This document shows, in pieces, positions 11,433 through 23,547 of a DNA stretch of 64,000 nt (positions are counted from its first letter, which is position 1; each line of letters begins with the position of its first letter). The position numbers and the translations under genes are program-made. Under the pieces are notes generated by a model that was not told the origin of the DNA, did not search any database, and was given only the letters and a program-made list of their open reading frames with translations. Source of the stretch: Carya illinoinensis (taxonomy: Eukaryota > Streptophyta > Magnoliopsida > Fagales > Juglandaceae); NCBI RefSeq assembly GCF_018687715.1, contig NC_056753.1, positions 8,978,501-9,042,500 on the forward strand, in the 5' to 3' direction.

Positions 11433-13537
11433 TGTGATGACCCACTTTTGAGTGTATTTTCGCTGAAATAATTGTTTTTATTTTAATTAATATATTAGTT
11501 ATTTATTTTAATTTATTTGCATTTTAAAATTATTTTTAATTTAATTGATGTTGTATTTTATTTATTTTAGTTGTTTTGTGAGTTTTAATCTCTTTTTGGC
11601 GGTTTAGTTTCGTTTCCCGGAATGAGGATCAGACCTCATCTTTTCCCTACATCTCTTTTCCTTTTTCTCTTCTTTTTCCTTTTTCTTTTTTCTTTTTCCT
11701 TCTTTCTTTTTCCTTTCTTTTCTTTTTTCCTTTTCTTTCTTTTTTTCCTCTCCCCCGCGTCGAGCACCCCCCTGGTTTCTCTCTCTTCTCTCTCCCTCAC
11801 GTCGGAACTTCTTACCCCCGGTGTACCGTCGTCCGGCTACCGTGTGGCTCACCGCCGGCACTATTCTCTTCGTCTCCCTCCGGCGCACCACCCCACCGAT
11901 TTCCACCCCCATCCGGCCGGCCGTTTGGCCGGAAAAGCTCTCCAAAGGCTGCACGAATTTTGCCCCGATCCGCCGCCGTCGCTCCACCTCCGGCCACCAT
12001 TTCTTCACCACTTCATCACCGGTCCCTTGCCGTCCTAACCCACCTATTTCCGGCCTCCAACGACCACCGGAACAGCTCCTACGAACTAGCTTTCCTTTTT
12101 GGGAAATCTGGCCTATTTCCGGCGATTCCGCCGCCACCCACGGCCAACCACCACTTCCAATAGCTTCACAACCATCCCTAGACCATTCCCTATCAATCCC
12201 AAGCCCTGGTTTGTCCCCATTCAAAAGTGGGTTTTTCACAACCCACGGCCACAGTGAATTTTCACTGTGACGTTGCTTTTTCGCCGCCGTTTGCAACGCC
12301 TCATGTTTTCTAAAATTGCCATATAGCGCTGTAAGTATTTTCCAAACCCCATTTTCAGATTTAAATATATATTGCTCACTCAATTTATTTTATCTGCTGT
12401 TGGTTGGTTGATTCCGGACTGAGTCCGAGGAGTTCGGGGGTCGGATGGATGGAGGACGGAGTTACTTGTTTTATTGATTTACATTGGTTGGTTATTTTTG
12501 TGCATTGTTATGGCATTACATGGTGCATGCACGTGTGTTTTTGTTTAAGTGTGAAAAGCCTGTGTATTGGCATGAATGGTCTTACGGGTGCGTGTGTATC
12601 ACGACCCCAAGCCGGGATGAGGTATTATCCCGGTGGAGCTCCTCTGGTCACTCGGGAGCGGAATAAACTGAGTGATGTCCCCTGAGTTGTCGCTAGACGA
12701 CGGGAGCGGGGGCTAGGGGTTGCTTGGCTACGAACGCGCCGGGCGCAGAACCGGGCATCGCTCTACGCACCGACTCCGTGGCCCTTCGCTGGTGAGGGCT
12801 AAAGATGCTTGGCTGCGAACGTTCGGGGCATAGAACTGGGCATCGCTCGTTAGGTGTCACATGCGTGGTGGTACTCTGCGGTGTGGCACTGGAGCCAGGG
12901 TGTGCGGATGACCCCTAGGGGAGGTCATGGTGCATACGGATAAAATGGATAATTGTTTGAGTCGGATAAAGGCCAAATGTGACTTTTGGCGTGTTTTTCG
13001 GAAAGGATGTGTTTTTGGGCCAAATGGGTTTTTGGCGTGTGTGGAAAATTATGTTTTATGGGCTTTGTGCATTGGGCATGTTTCATGCATATTGTTTGAG
13101 TTCTATATGTGTTTTTATCTGGTAGTGTTTGGGTTTTACTTACCTGCGGTACCATTTTTGGTTCCGTAGCTTTTGGTGCAGAGTTAGAGGACGAAGAGGA
13201 GGAGGCTGAGCCCGAGGAGGAGGCTGAGCCCGAGGAGGAGGCTGAGCCCGAGGATGCGGCTCCGCCGGATTGCTGATGCTATGATTTATATTTGGTTTAA
13301 AACTGTATTTATGTTTTTGTAATATTTTATCTATGTATGTTTTAAACAACTTGTATTACGTTAAGAAAAAATTCTGGTACTTAGTTATGACTTTCGTTAT
13401 CCGCTGCGTGTTCTTTCGTGCACATTTGTTGCTTTTGCACACACTTGGCACCCGTCGATGGGATGGCAACCCGGGTTGTCACCATCCGGACGTCTCGATT
13501 TCCCCGTGTTCGGGCGTGAGGATTTGGGGGCGTCACA
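11433..13537 (+). mobile_element. Solo LTR with perfect 5-bp target duplication (CGGAA)
   Basis: This copy starts TGTGATGACCCAC and ends GGGGGCGTCACA, like the LTR at 848-3000. The five bases before it (11428-11432) and after it (13538-13542) are both CGGAA. Such an isolated LTR with matching duplication is the standard product of recombination between the two LTRs of one element. The pyrimidine tract near 11640-11760 and its complement account for the long frames seen on both strands at 11604-12383 and 11622-12270. I regard none of these as genes. Confidence 0.92.
13196..13249 (+). repeat. 18-bp tandem repeat, three perfect units
   Basis: The unit gaggaggaggctgagccc occurs at 13196, 13214 and 13232. 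The sister LTR at 848-3000 has a single unit (about 2692-2709) and the copy near 47830 has a shortened one, so this is an expansion within one LTR copy. Confidence 0.92.
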
Positions 13538-13545
13538 CGGAAAAG

Positions 13546-15724
13546 TGATCAGCTTTTAATTTTGTCTTCCAAGCGTAGAAGCTATCAAAGTAATACAAGG
13601 ATAAATTCCAAGATCGAATTCACAGGGAGAATGGGAATTAAGCAAACCTTTTATAATCACAAGATAAAATATTGACGTTTATGGTGACAAGAAATTTTGA
13701 AAAGAAGAAAATCTTGAACTAAAATGGGGACTATTTATCAAGGAAATGTGGACTGAATTAAGAGTATGATTAGTGATTGTTTTGGAAATTCAAGATCGAG
13801 TTAACTGAAAATAAAGGTAAATCTATAATTCTAAAATTACCAAAACTAAGAGACTTAGAGAAAGCGTGTAGCAAATGAATTAAATTTGTAAGAAACAATT
13901 AAACAAACACTTGGGATACAATTTTCACCCACTGATTTGGTGATGGATTTACTTCTTCTTTTTTCATCTTCTCTCAACCATGATCTCATTCCTAGAAGTC
14001 ATAATCGGATAATATAGCAATGAACCACAATTCTTAACCTAATAAAACTACTGGACAGATTATATAACAATTATAAAATAGTGAAAGAAAGCCATCAAAG
14101 TCTTGTTACTTGTTCAAGTATTAATTGTGCCTTTACGTCTACAACTAATCTAAACCAAGAACAAAGAACTTCAATTCTTTCTAGATGTAAATTGAAATAT
14201 CATCCAACAAGTTAATCATTGAAATCACATAACATTGAAGAAAATCCACCCCAAAATAGTCATAGGTTACTCATTGAATCCCAAGCTAAAAATCTAGCCT
14301 ATCATTTCTAAATGGATAATCTCTCTAAGCATTTTTGAGTCTATTGAAAGCTGAAGTAAAATAAATAAGAGACAAGTGAACAAAAGAAATGAACCGAAGA
14401 ATGAAAGTCCTATCTAATCCAAAGAAAAAGTAAAAGCAAGAAGAAAAGTAGAGGTTAAATAGTTGCCACAAGAAAGAAAACTGAAATAAAATAAAATGAG
14501 AGAGAGTTCCACCATCCAAAATGAAAAAGTGCTGAAAAACTGGAAAGAAAGCAAAAATAAAATCTAAACGAGAGAGAGCCCGTCCAATGAAAAACACTCT
14601 CCGCTCAAAGCTAAACTACCGACAAAGAAAATAAAATCCAGCCGACCGACTCCATGAAGAACGGAAGAAAGAAATGAAAAATAAAAACTAAAACTCTGTC
14701 GATGAACAAAAAATGAACAGCAAGATGAACAACCCTTTGAAAAACTAACAGAAGAAAAACATAAAAAAAATTAAAAAAAAAAAACCAAATGAGGGAGCTG
14801 GAGAGAGCTTCCGCCCGTCTACCCTTGTCCTCAAACGTAAACGAAAAAACAAAACGTAAAAAAAAAAATGACCAGCCGCTCAGGTCTGGACTTCAATGTA
14901 AAGAAAAAAGAAAGGAAAAAAAAAAAAACAATTTCCTCCCCCTGGTTTGAATGAAAGAACAACTCTTAACTAAAAAATGAAAAAATGGAAAAAGAACAAT
15001 AAATGCATAATGCCACCCAGGTCTCTGTCTAACGCCCACGCCGTAATACAAATTTGCCCCTCCATCTGCATGAATTTACTTTGCTCGGTCGTTAAGCTCT
15101 CCAAGAGCCCGATCACCTGGTGCGTTTGGCGCCACCACTAGTGGGGAAGAGAGAGAGAGAGAGAGCATGGGGAAGAGAGGCTGGGGTGGAGGAGGTCGTC
15201 GGAAGGTGGTGTAGGTGGTAAGCTGGGCAGTGAGGTTCGGTGGTGGCACACGACAACACTAGGTGGGAGAGAAGAAAGCGCACAGAGGAGAAAGAGAGAG
15301 AGAGGTGCACACGGGCTGGGAGGAAAAATGGGAAGAAGGAAAAAGAAAAAGGAAATGAAGAAAATGAGAAAAGGGGAAAAGGAAAAAGGAATGGAAATAA
15401 ATGAGATACAGCCTTTTCAACACAAGGTCTCGAAACTAATCCAACAAACAGGATTTCAAAACCGCAATTTAAACAAAATAATTTAAATGCAGTGACTGAG
15501 TAAAATAAAATAATAAAATCCAACAATAAACTAATTTAAAATAAAGAGCACTTTAAATGATGAACAATAATTCATAACAATAAAACACCTTGAATTAAAT
15601 TCCATAGTTAGAAATAATGAAATAATACCACTAAAATAATACAAAATTTAAACAAGAACACCCACAATCTTAATAAAGAAAGTAATTTTCCTACTTAAAA
15701 TACACGTAAATACAGGATATCACA
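13546..15724 (-). mobile_element. LTR of an Athila/Tat-type gypsy element, minus strand
   Basis: On the minus strand the repeat begins TGTGATATCCTGTATTTACG and ends GCTGATCA, with TG...CA termini. Near its end it has the 'ccctgtgaattcgatcttgg' phrase typical of the 3' part of this LTR type. The interior is purine-rich on the plus strand (14300-15460), which yields the Phe/Ser-rich minus-strand frame at 15113-15526. Flanking five-base sequences (aaaag and aacac) do not match. The insertion or a later deletion removed the first kilobase of the LTR that continues at 15725. Confidence 0.65.
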
Positions 15725-16708
15725 AACACAACCATCACTCAAGGTCATTCACCGCCCATACCTCACCCTCCAGAAATCTAAAAGAGATGTGCAAGGTACC
15801 CTTTCATTCATTTCACCACTTTCTATCCCTGTTCTTAGAGAGAAACACGTAAGAGCTCTCTTGGGCAATTTTTTGAAATGTTTTGCATGACATTTGTAGA
15901 CCATTTGTAAGTATTTTCTCACAATAATTCCTTCATACAAGTTGTTCATCTATGAGTCTGGTTTTTGTGAGTATCTTTTTTGTTTCATTTCATGGTTATT
16001 TGGTTGGTCAAAATTTGTTTTAACCATGGAAAGATCAATCTAAGCAATAATCTGTAGAGTATGTTATATTTTAGAGTTTTGGACCAATCTAATGAACAGA
16101 TTTTGGTTCAATATTTATATGAAGTTCTGCCAACATGTGTATATGATTTTTTTTTGAGGATTTTGTTGCATGATTAAAGCTTTTGATGAAAGATTTTATT
16201 AGATCTAGAAACTTAGAAACTGGAAGAGGCAAAATAATTAATGTTTTAAGAACATTTATATCCTTTGTGGTTTAATCTTACTCCAACGGCTTTGATATAT
16301 TTATTTGATGATCCTAAAGCTTTTATTTACATGTTAGAATGTTATGTTGAGGAATTGTGGGTTAGTTTCAAAGATACGATTTTTTATGCAAGAGAATACT
16401 TGGTTAGAACAAAGGTTTGATGTTTTTGGCTAGATCCATTTTTGGTTTACTTTTAACTATATGATTTTAAGTTTAATGCTTGGATCTACCTTAGGAAACT
16501 TTTTTAAACCATGTGATTTTTTAGTTTGAAGATCTCATCTTTGTAAGCTACGGATCAAGTGCTTGTCCAAAACTAGTTAAGAGAAAAATTTTGTTTTTGG
16601 ACTAAGTGTGGAGCCGAGTACTTCAAGTGATATTTTGTAAATTTTTAGTGACTTTTATATGATGATTCAAAGGGTGATTGTCCTTATGAATGTGTTACGA
16701 ATATTTTA
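15725..16708 (+). mobile_element. Large-family 5' LTR, segment 1 of 3
   Basis: The sequence matches 34850-35790 of the 3' LTR step for step ('accctttcattcatttcacc', 'agagagaaaca', 'ttttgtttcatttcatggt'). It is truncated at the left by the Athila/Tat LTR and interrupted at 16708 by a solo LTR. The reading continues at 21365. The final TTTTA (16704-16708) is the left target duplication of that insertion. Confidence 0.8.
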
Positions 16709-17377
16709 TGTGACGCACTTAGATTTCCATTTGGGATAGGACGGACATCTGAAGTGTCGGAGCATGCAACACAAGGTTGCATGCTCCCGTTCATGACATA
16801 TAAGATGCAATGTTCGTAACATGCATCTAGCATTATGTAATATTTGCAGTAAATAATTTTTTTTTCTTGAGCAATACTACACACCAAACTTATAATATCC
16901 CAAATAGTTAAATCGTAATCCAATCATACTTAACAAAATAAACATCCACGATTTCAATACGAGTCTTACTGCAATCTCAAAAACATGGGAGACCAGATTC
17001 CATATTTACATTACCAAAATTTACTATTGAGGAAGTTCGTCGAGTAACTCATCTAACATGACTACCGAGGCCAAAATACTATCCAAAAACTAACTATAGA
17101 AGCTGTAAGTTCTGCATCGTGTCTACGGCATCTAGTCAACCTCCTCCAGTCTACCAATGTCTTCTCCCTGCTCTGATCCTAACACATCGCCTACTATTTA
17201 GGGGGAATGCCAGTTAGGATTACCACGGTGAGATTTGATTACAAATCTCATTAAGTTAATAAGAAACTCCCACACAGGTTAATGATGCATGCATAGCAGT
17301 AAAAGCATGAATGTATAATTAAAGTTGTAAGTAAGCATATCATAACTTGACATATAGTATGGCATAACTGACATAAG

Positions 17378-17830
17378 CTAAAGTGAAATGTGAACTAAAC
17401 TTGACTTAACATGACATGAACTTGAACTTGAAACATAACATGGACTAGCAACATAACATGAATGTGAACTTGAAAAATAACAAGGACTTGAAACATAGCA
17501 TGAATATGAACATACATAACATAAACATGAACTTGAAGTTAACATAAACCTAAGCATAACATGACATAAATGTGAACTTGAGACATAATGTGAACATAAA
17601 CATATTATAATATGAACATGAACTTGAACATAACATGTATGTGAACATAACATAACATAAACATGAACTTGAAACACAACGTGAACATGAACATAACATA
17701 ACATGAACGTGAGCTTGAACATAACATAAACGTGAGCTTAACATGATAGGAACATGAACTTGAAACTTAACATGAACATGAATATAACATATACATGAGC
17801 ATAACATAACATAACATGAACTTGATCTAA
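17378..17830 (-). repeat. Degenerate 'catgttcaagttcatgtt' low-complexity tract
   Basis: On the minus strand this is a run of irregular short repeats built from 'catgtt', 'caagttcatg' and 'tatgttatg'. Equivalent tracts occur on the plus strand at 29885-30300 and 37160-37500, so it is a conserved component of this LTR family. The repeat produces spurious frames rich in Cys, Tyr, His, Val and Ser. Confidence 0.85.
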
Positions 17831-17866
17831 AACTTGACTTAACGTGGACTGGATCTGAAACTTTTT

Positions 17867-17962
17867 CTTATCTCATGGGGTCACCATAATTACTTATTCT
17901 TATATCATGGGGTTACCATGATGGTGTATTCTTATCTCATTAGGTTACCATGATTGCTTATT
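17867..17962 (+). repeat. 32-bp tandem repeat, three units
   Basis: Units start at 17867, 17899 and 17931. Each opens 'cttatmtcat', carries 'ggtyaccat' in the middle and closes 'ttatt'. I do not see the same array in the other LTR copies. Confidence 0.8.
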
Positions 17963-17994
17963 CTTAACTTCTTGACATAAATTTGAACTTGAAT

Positions 17995-18545
17995 TTTGAC
18001 AATCAAAATGATTCTGCCAGTCGTTTCATCAAGAATAGTGAACAATCAGAATGATTCCGCCCAACATATTCCATTAGAGATACTTAGACAATCAGAATGA
18101 TTCCATCATGAGTATTTTAAAAAATTACGTACCTTAACAATCAGAATGATTACACCAGGAGTATCTAGTAATATTCTGACAATCAAAATAATTACATTAC
18201 GAGTATTTTAAAACACGTACCCTAGCAATCAATATGACTACACCAGGAGTACCTAGTAATACTTTGACAATCAAAATGATTCCATTGGGAGTATTTTAAA
18301 TCACGTACCCTAGCAATTAGAATGATTACATCAGGAGTACCTAGTAATATTTTGACAGTCAGAATGATTCCATCACGAGTATTTTAAATAAGATATCCTA
18401 ACAATTAGAATGATTACACTAGGAGTATCTGTATAACTGAACTTGAACTGCATTTTGACAATCAAAATCATTTTGCCAAAGGTGTCTCGTGTGAATTACA
18501 AATGGAGATGCTCAGACAATTATAATGATTACATTGTGAGTATCT
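17995..18545 (-). repeat. Alternating minisatellite (two half-units) inside the LTR
   Basis: Two related half-units alternate. One has 'gacaatcagaatgattcca' followed by 'gagtattttaaa..acgtacc'. The other has 'caatcagaatgattacacc' followed by 'aggagtacctagtaata'. Together they form a composite unit of roughly 95-110 bp repeated several times. The same blocks appear in reverse at 22340-22735 and 29775-29860, and at 36800-37160, so the array is ancestral to the LTR family. Confidence 0.8.
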
Positions 18546-21359
18546 TAGGCATAACTAACTTGAACATAACTCGAAAGACATGACTTACTTAAGATGGAAA
18601 CATTTCGTAATATGACCTAACGTGTAACAGATATCATACTTAACATGACATACTTGCAATAGTGAATATTACATGATGTGACATACATGTAACATATGAC
18701 ATACTTAACATGGCATACTAATAACATATAGCAATACGTGACAGAATAGATCGTGTAATAGATAAATATTCATGACAAAATAAATCATGCATAACAAATA
18801 AAGATGTAATGACGTTGGATGGCATGACATATATGGTAACATCCATATATAAACTGTAGTTCCCTTACCCATCACACATACATAATAAACTAATAATAAG
18901 TTAAGAGCTAACTTATCTCGTTTGTTGCATTCAAATGAAAATAAAGTGTGAAACATGAGGAACTGCAAGAAGATATTCTAAAAGTTAGAAATTTAATCAC
19001 TAACAATTAAAAATGTGTAAAAGAGACAACTTAGAGTAAAATGACCATTTTACCCCTAACTTGAGGATTTCACATTCTAATTCCAAACATTTCTAAAATT
19101 TACATTCCACATGTAAATTTTGTCCTAAACTCAAATATCAATTCAGAAAGATTAAAAACAAAGCACAACTATGGCTGAAACATCCATAGGTCATTTCTCT
19201 TGATTTTTGTTGCAATTCCTTCTAACTTCAAAAGTCATGCTTAAACCAAAATTTTACAACAAAGGCCTTTCTATCCTAATTTTAAAACCATACTTAAAAC
19301 ATTCATTTAGAAAAACCTAATAATCAACAACAAACTATTTTGTAAAAGGATCCAAACACTTGAATCACAAGCTTTGACCCTAAATCAAATCATCAAACTA
19401 AAGTCACCAAAATTACAAAAAAACACTTGGAGTTTTTGGTTTTACACTTACTCCAAAAACAGAAACTTTTTTCTTAACTAGCTTTGATAAATCTCTTGAT
19501 CAATGGCTTAAGAAGGTGAGATATTCAAACTAAAACATCACATGGTTTAAAAATGTGTCCTAAAGAATATCCAACCATAAAACTTAAAATCACATGGCTA
19601 ACAATCCATAAAACATGGATCTAATCCAAAATAACATCCTAACATGTTATTAGAAAAATCGTATCTTTGAAAATAATACTAAATATCTTCAAAATAACAT
19701 CCTAACATGAAAATAAGAGACTTAATATCATCATATAAAAATATCAAAGCCTTTAGAGTAAGATCAAACTACGAAATATTCAAATTTTTTCCAAATAAGA
19801 ACTGTATTTCCACTTCCAATTTTCAAGTTTCTAGATCTAAGAAAATTTATCATCAAAAGCTTTAGTCATGTAACAAAATCTCAATGAACACTCTTAAAAA
19901 CATACTAACAACATTCCATAAAAGTTTCAAAACAAGATATTTCCACTAGCTTGGTCAAAAATTTCAAAACATAACAACATACTCTCCAGTTTCACAACCA
20001 GAATGACATTTCTATGGTTAAAAATACTTTTGACCAACCAAATAGGAACAAATTTTATGATGGAGTAATGATGTAAAAATACCTACAAAGGGTCTAAAAT
20101 CTCGACATAAAAGGACCCAAAAATTTGTCCGAGAGAGCTCATTTGGGTTTCTCTCTAAGAACAGGGTGAAGAAGTGATTAAAGTAAAAGAAGTGTGTCTT
20201 GAACAACTCTAGACTTTTGGAGGGGGAAGATATGAATGAGCCTTGATTGAAGGTGGCTATGTGACATAAAGTGGAGAATAGTGAGGGGCAAAAGACTGCC
20301 TACGGAATAGTGGCTATGAACAACTCTAGACTTCTTCATGAAGCTTTGCCAATGCGGCCAAATTCGTGAGCCTTGGTGGGCCTCAATCAAGTGGACTTCA
20401 ATATGGGGTTTAAATGGGGTTTGGTTAGGTTTTAAGATGCTATCAAGGCCAAATTCAATTTTTCTTGGTCTAGCCAAATTTTCAAGGTTTAAAAGGTTGG
20501 ATAATGATGTCATAACAATAATTTGAAAAATTAATAGCATGTGGAAGTGATCTAATCAAGTGGTTAAACACAATGCTAGAAATTGGATAAAAAAGGGTTT
20601 GAAGGCCAACTTAAGGGTTTGTGGAAACAGTTTAGGCTTTTGGTTTTAATCAAGTTTTTGGGATTTTAATTGGATTCCAACCATTTAGGGTTTCACTAGG
20701 GTTGAAACTCTCTTTGATTTGACTCAATTTGATTGATCAAGTGAAAAACGTTTTACTTAGTGGCATAATTTTACACCTTGATCTCCTTCACAAATCCATC
20801 TAATGGTTTCTCTTTGTGCCAAGTGTCTAATACTATTCTATGTGTGGCTAAAATCTTGTCAAGTGTCTCAAAAAAACTTTTCTAACCAAATTTGGATATT
20901 CCACACTGTGATTTTGAAAACACTGCACTTAATACACTTATCGAGGTGACTCTTCACTCCAAAAAAAATTTATAATAAGCTTAGCATTGAAAAATCTTAA
21001 ATATTCATATTAACCTACAGTGAAAATCATTTACCAAAACTCAACCCCGAAGTGTCCCTAAAAATAATTTGACAGTTTCGAACATGCGTTTTGTCCAAAA
21101 TTTTGAAAATGGGTTATTGCGTTATAAAATTCTAAATAATTAACTAAGTCTAGTTGCGCATACCATAATGTATTATGACACTTCTAACTGCGTCAAACGA
21201 TTAAAATTGTATTTCTGGCACCATAGTGACTGATAACAGTGACTATGTTGACAGACTAAAACCTTTGCGATTAGTCGATTCTTGAAAACTTATGGAGTTT
21301 TCATGAGGTTGCTAAAGTCTATAGAAATTTTACCATTGAATTTCTAGCGGGCTGTTACA

Positions 21360-22737
21360 TTTTAGAAGAAATATTTAGATTTTCTGGAGTTCATGGAGGT
21401 GCTTTGTAATTGGTCAAACCTTAAGATTTAAGGGTTTACCTTTTTAGTTAAAAAGTTTGGATCTTTTTACTAAAAAATCTAGTGTTGATTAGCATATTTT
21501 ATTGGATATTTTAAGTATATTTTTAAACTTAGGATAAGAGGATCTTTGTTGTAGAATTTTGCTTTAATCATGAGTTTTGAAGTTAGAAGAAATTGCAACA
21601 AAAATCAAGAGAAATGGCCTATGGATGTTTTGGCACTATGAGGTTTTCTATAGTTATGATTTGTTTTAAATTTTTCTAAGTTGATATTTAATTTTAGACA
21701 AGATTTACATGAGAAATGTAAATTTTGATATCTTTGGAGTTAGGAAGTGAAATCCTTAAGTGAGAGATTAAATTGTCATTTTTTCATATCTAGAGGGTAA
21801 AATGGTAGTTTTACTGTAAGTTAGCATTTTTCCATGTTTCTAATTGTTAGTGAAGAAGTTTCTAAATTTCAGAATCCCTACTTATAGTTTCTCGTGTTTA
21901 CTTTTGAGTTCTCATAAAACGTAACAATCATTATCATATACACCATGCCAAGCCATGTCATTATATATTTATTTGTTACACATGATTTATTCTGTCATGA
22001 AATACTTATATGTTACACAATCTTTTCTATCAGGTGTTGCTATTCTGCTAAAAGTATGTCGTGTTACGTTATCCTATCTATTGCAAGTATGTCATGAAAC
22101 GTAATATTATCTATTACATATTATGCCATGTTATGAAATATTATCTATTACATGCTATGTCATGCTATGACATGTTTTCTATCTCAAAGTACGTCATGTC
22201 TTTCAACATACGTTCAGGTCATGTTAAGCTACATCAGGACTTCTGTCCTTTCATTTTATGTCATATTTCATCTCGAGTACAGTTTGTGTATTTCAGAAAC
22301 AACATTTCAAGTTATGTCAAGTCAATCATCCCTAAAATACTTGTAATTTAATCACTATGATTGCCCGAGTATCTCCATTTGTAATTCACCTTAGATACTT
22401 TCAGCGTAATCACTTTTATTGTTAGAATATATCTATTCAAATACTTCGAGTGTAATCACTCTAATTGTTAGGGTATCTCATTTAAAATACTCTGATGTAA
22501 TCATTTTGGTTGTCAGAGTATTATTAGGTACTCTTGGCGTAATCATTCTAATTGTTAGGGTATCTCATTTAAATTACTCAAGATAAAATTTATGATTGTC
22601 AAAGTATTGCAAGGTACTCTTGGCATAATCATTGTAACTGTTAGGGTATCTTATTTAAAATATTTGTGATGTAAACATTCTCATTGTCAGAGTATTACTA
22701 GGTACTCCTGATGTAATCATTTTGATTATGAGGGTAT
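21360..22737 (+). mobile_element. Large-family 5' LTR, segment 2 of 3
   Basis: The sequence resumes at the TTTTA duplication and follows 35795-36990 of the 3' LTR ('gaagaaatatttagattttctgg', then 'tgtcatgctatgacatg', then the minisatellite). It ends at about 22737, where the CRM-like element is inserted. Continuation is at 29771. Confidence 0.82.
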
Positions 22738-22738
22738 A

Positions 22739-23533
22739 TGATGGGAACCAAGGTGGAGCTATCCTTAAAGATCCTTTGCAAGTGCTAAATGGACCAATTA
22801 CAAGATCAAGAACCAAGAAGATCAATGAAGCAATGCAAGAATTGGTGCAATCCACTTGGGATGAAACTATGAAGAGCCCAACACTCAAAATGGGCTTGAA
22901 GGAAGAAGAACCAATTTTGATCCACTTGATACAAGCTATGGAAGACATGACTTAAAGATTGGGCCTATTGTTGCTAAGGCTTTCAATTTGTTTAAAGGTT
23001 TTTTATTATTAGCTTAGAAGAAGTAGGCTTGAGGATGCTTGGCCCACATGTCTTATTTCCAATGGACTAGGGTTTTTTTGGGAAGGCCCTGTATTTTGGC
23101 CAAGGGTTTATTTGGAAAGTTATAATTTTATGTCTCACTAGGGTTTTAGAAGTTACTGTAGCACGGTGCGCTACAGTACCCAGGCATTGTTTACTTAGGA
23201 TTTTTGGGGATTGTCTATTTAAACCACTTGTAGCCTCATTTGAGAGGTAGACTATTTGGAATTGTCATTAAGAGTTGAGTTATCTCCTCTTGTTCTTCTT
23301 GAACTTTTGAACTTATCAAAGATAAATCAAAACCTTTGTGGCGTTCCTCCTTTGTAATCTAGGTCTTGAGACGGGTTCTTCAATGGGTCTAGATTTTAAT
23401 ATAATCTAGGTTCTTTGAACAAGTTCTCATCGGGTCTAGATTCTCCATCCATAGACCCGAGTTTGGCTTTCTTGGGGTTATTTTTCCAGTATTGTTGTTG
23501 GGTCTCAAACCAGGTTGATTGGAATTCACGTCA
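22739..23533 (+). repeat. 5' LTR of the CRM-like element
   Basis: Begins TGATGGGAACC and ends near 'ttcacgtca'. It contains a TATA-like 'ctatttaaa' near 23216 and encodes, in frame, a copy of the pol tail (22722-22955). Confidence 0.85.
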
Positions 23534-23535
23534 TT

Positions 23536-23547
23536 TGGTACTCAGAG
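23536..23547 (+). other. Primer-binding site, initiator-Met tRNA type
   Basis: The sequence tggtactcagag lies two bases after the 5' LTR. It resembles the tggtatcagagc complement of the plant initiator tRNA 3' end, with a small change. Confidence 0.6.

Larger units (their letters stand above)
16709..21359 (-). mobile_element. 4651-bp solo LTR, minus strand, with TTTTA target duplication
   Basis: On the minus strand this repeat begins TGTAACAGCCCGCTAG and ends AGTGCGTCACA. It is flanked by TTTTA at 16704-16708 and 21360-21364, so both ends and the duplication are intact while no internal domain remains. It is the same family as the LTRs at 33815-38158 and 38696-45865, and it lies inside another member of its own family in the opposite direction. 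The interior holds three kinds of tandem or low-complexity repeat, listed separately. Nothing in it looks like a host gene. Confidence 0.93.

Noticed and set aside
11604..12383. 259-residue minus-strand frame inside the solo LTR
   Set aside because: It is the complement of the CT-rich tract (poly Glu/Lys/Arg C terminus), has no domain and is not conserved in the copy at 848-3000.
17378..17807. Cys/His/Val/Tyr-rich minus-strand frames that look like a Cys-rich repeat protein
   Set aside because: They come from the low-complexity 'catgttcaagtt' tract found in every copy of this LTR. Equivalent frames at 29880-30217 have the same cause.
17995..18545. Regularly spaced repeats considered as a CRISPR-like array
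   Set aside because: The genome is eukaryotic, the units are degenerate and spacers are repeats too. It is an LTR minisatellite.
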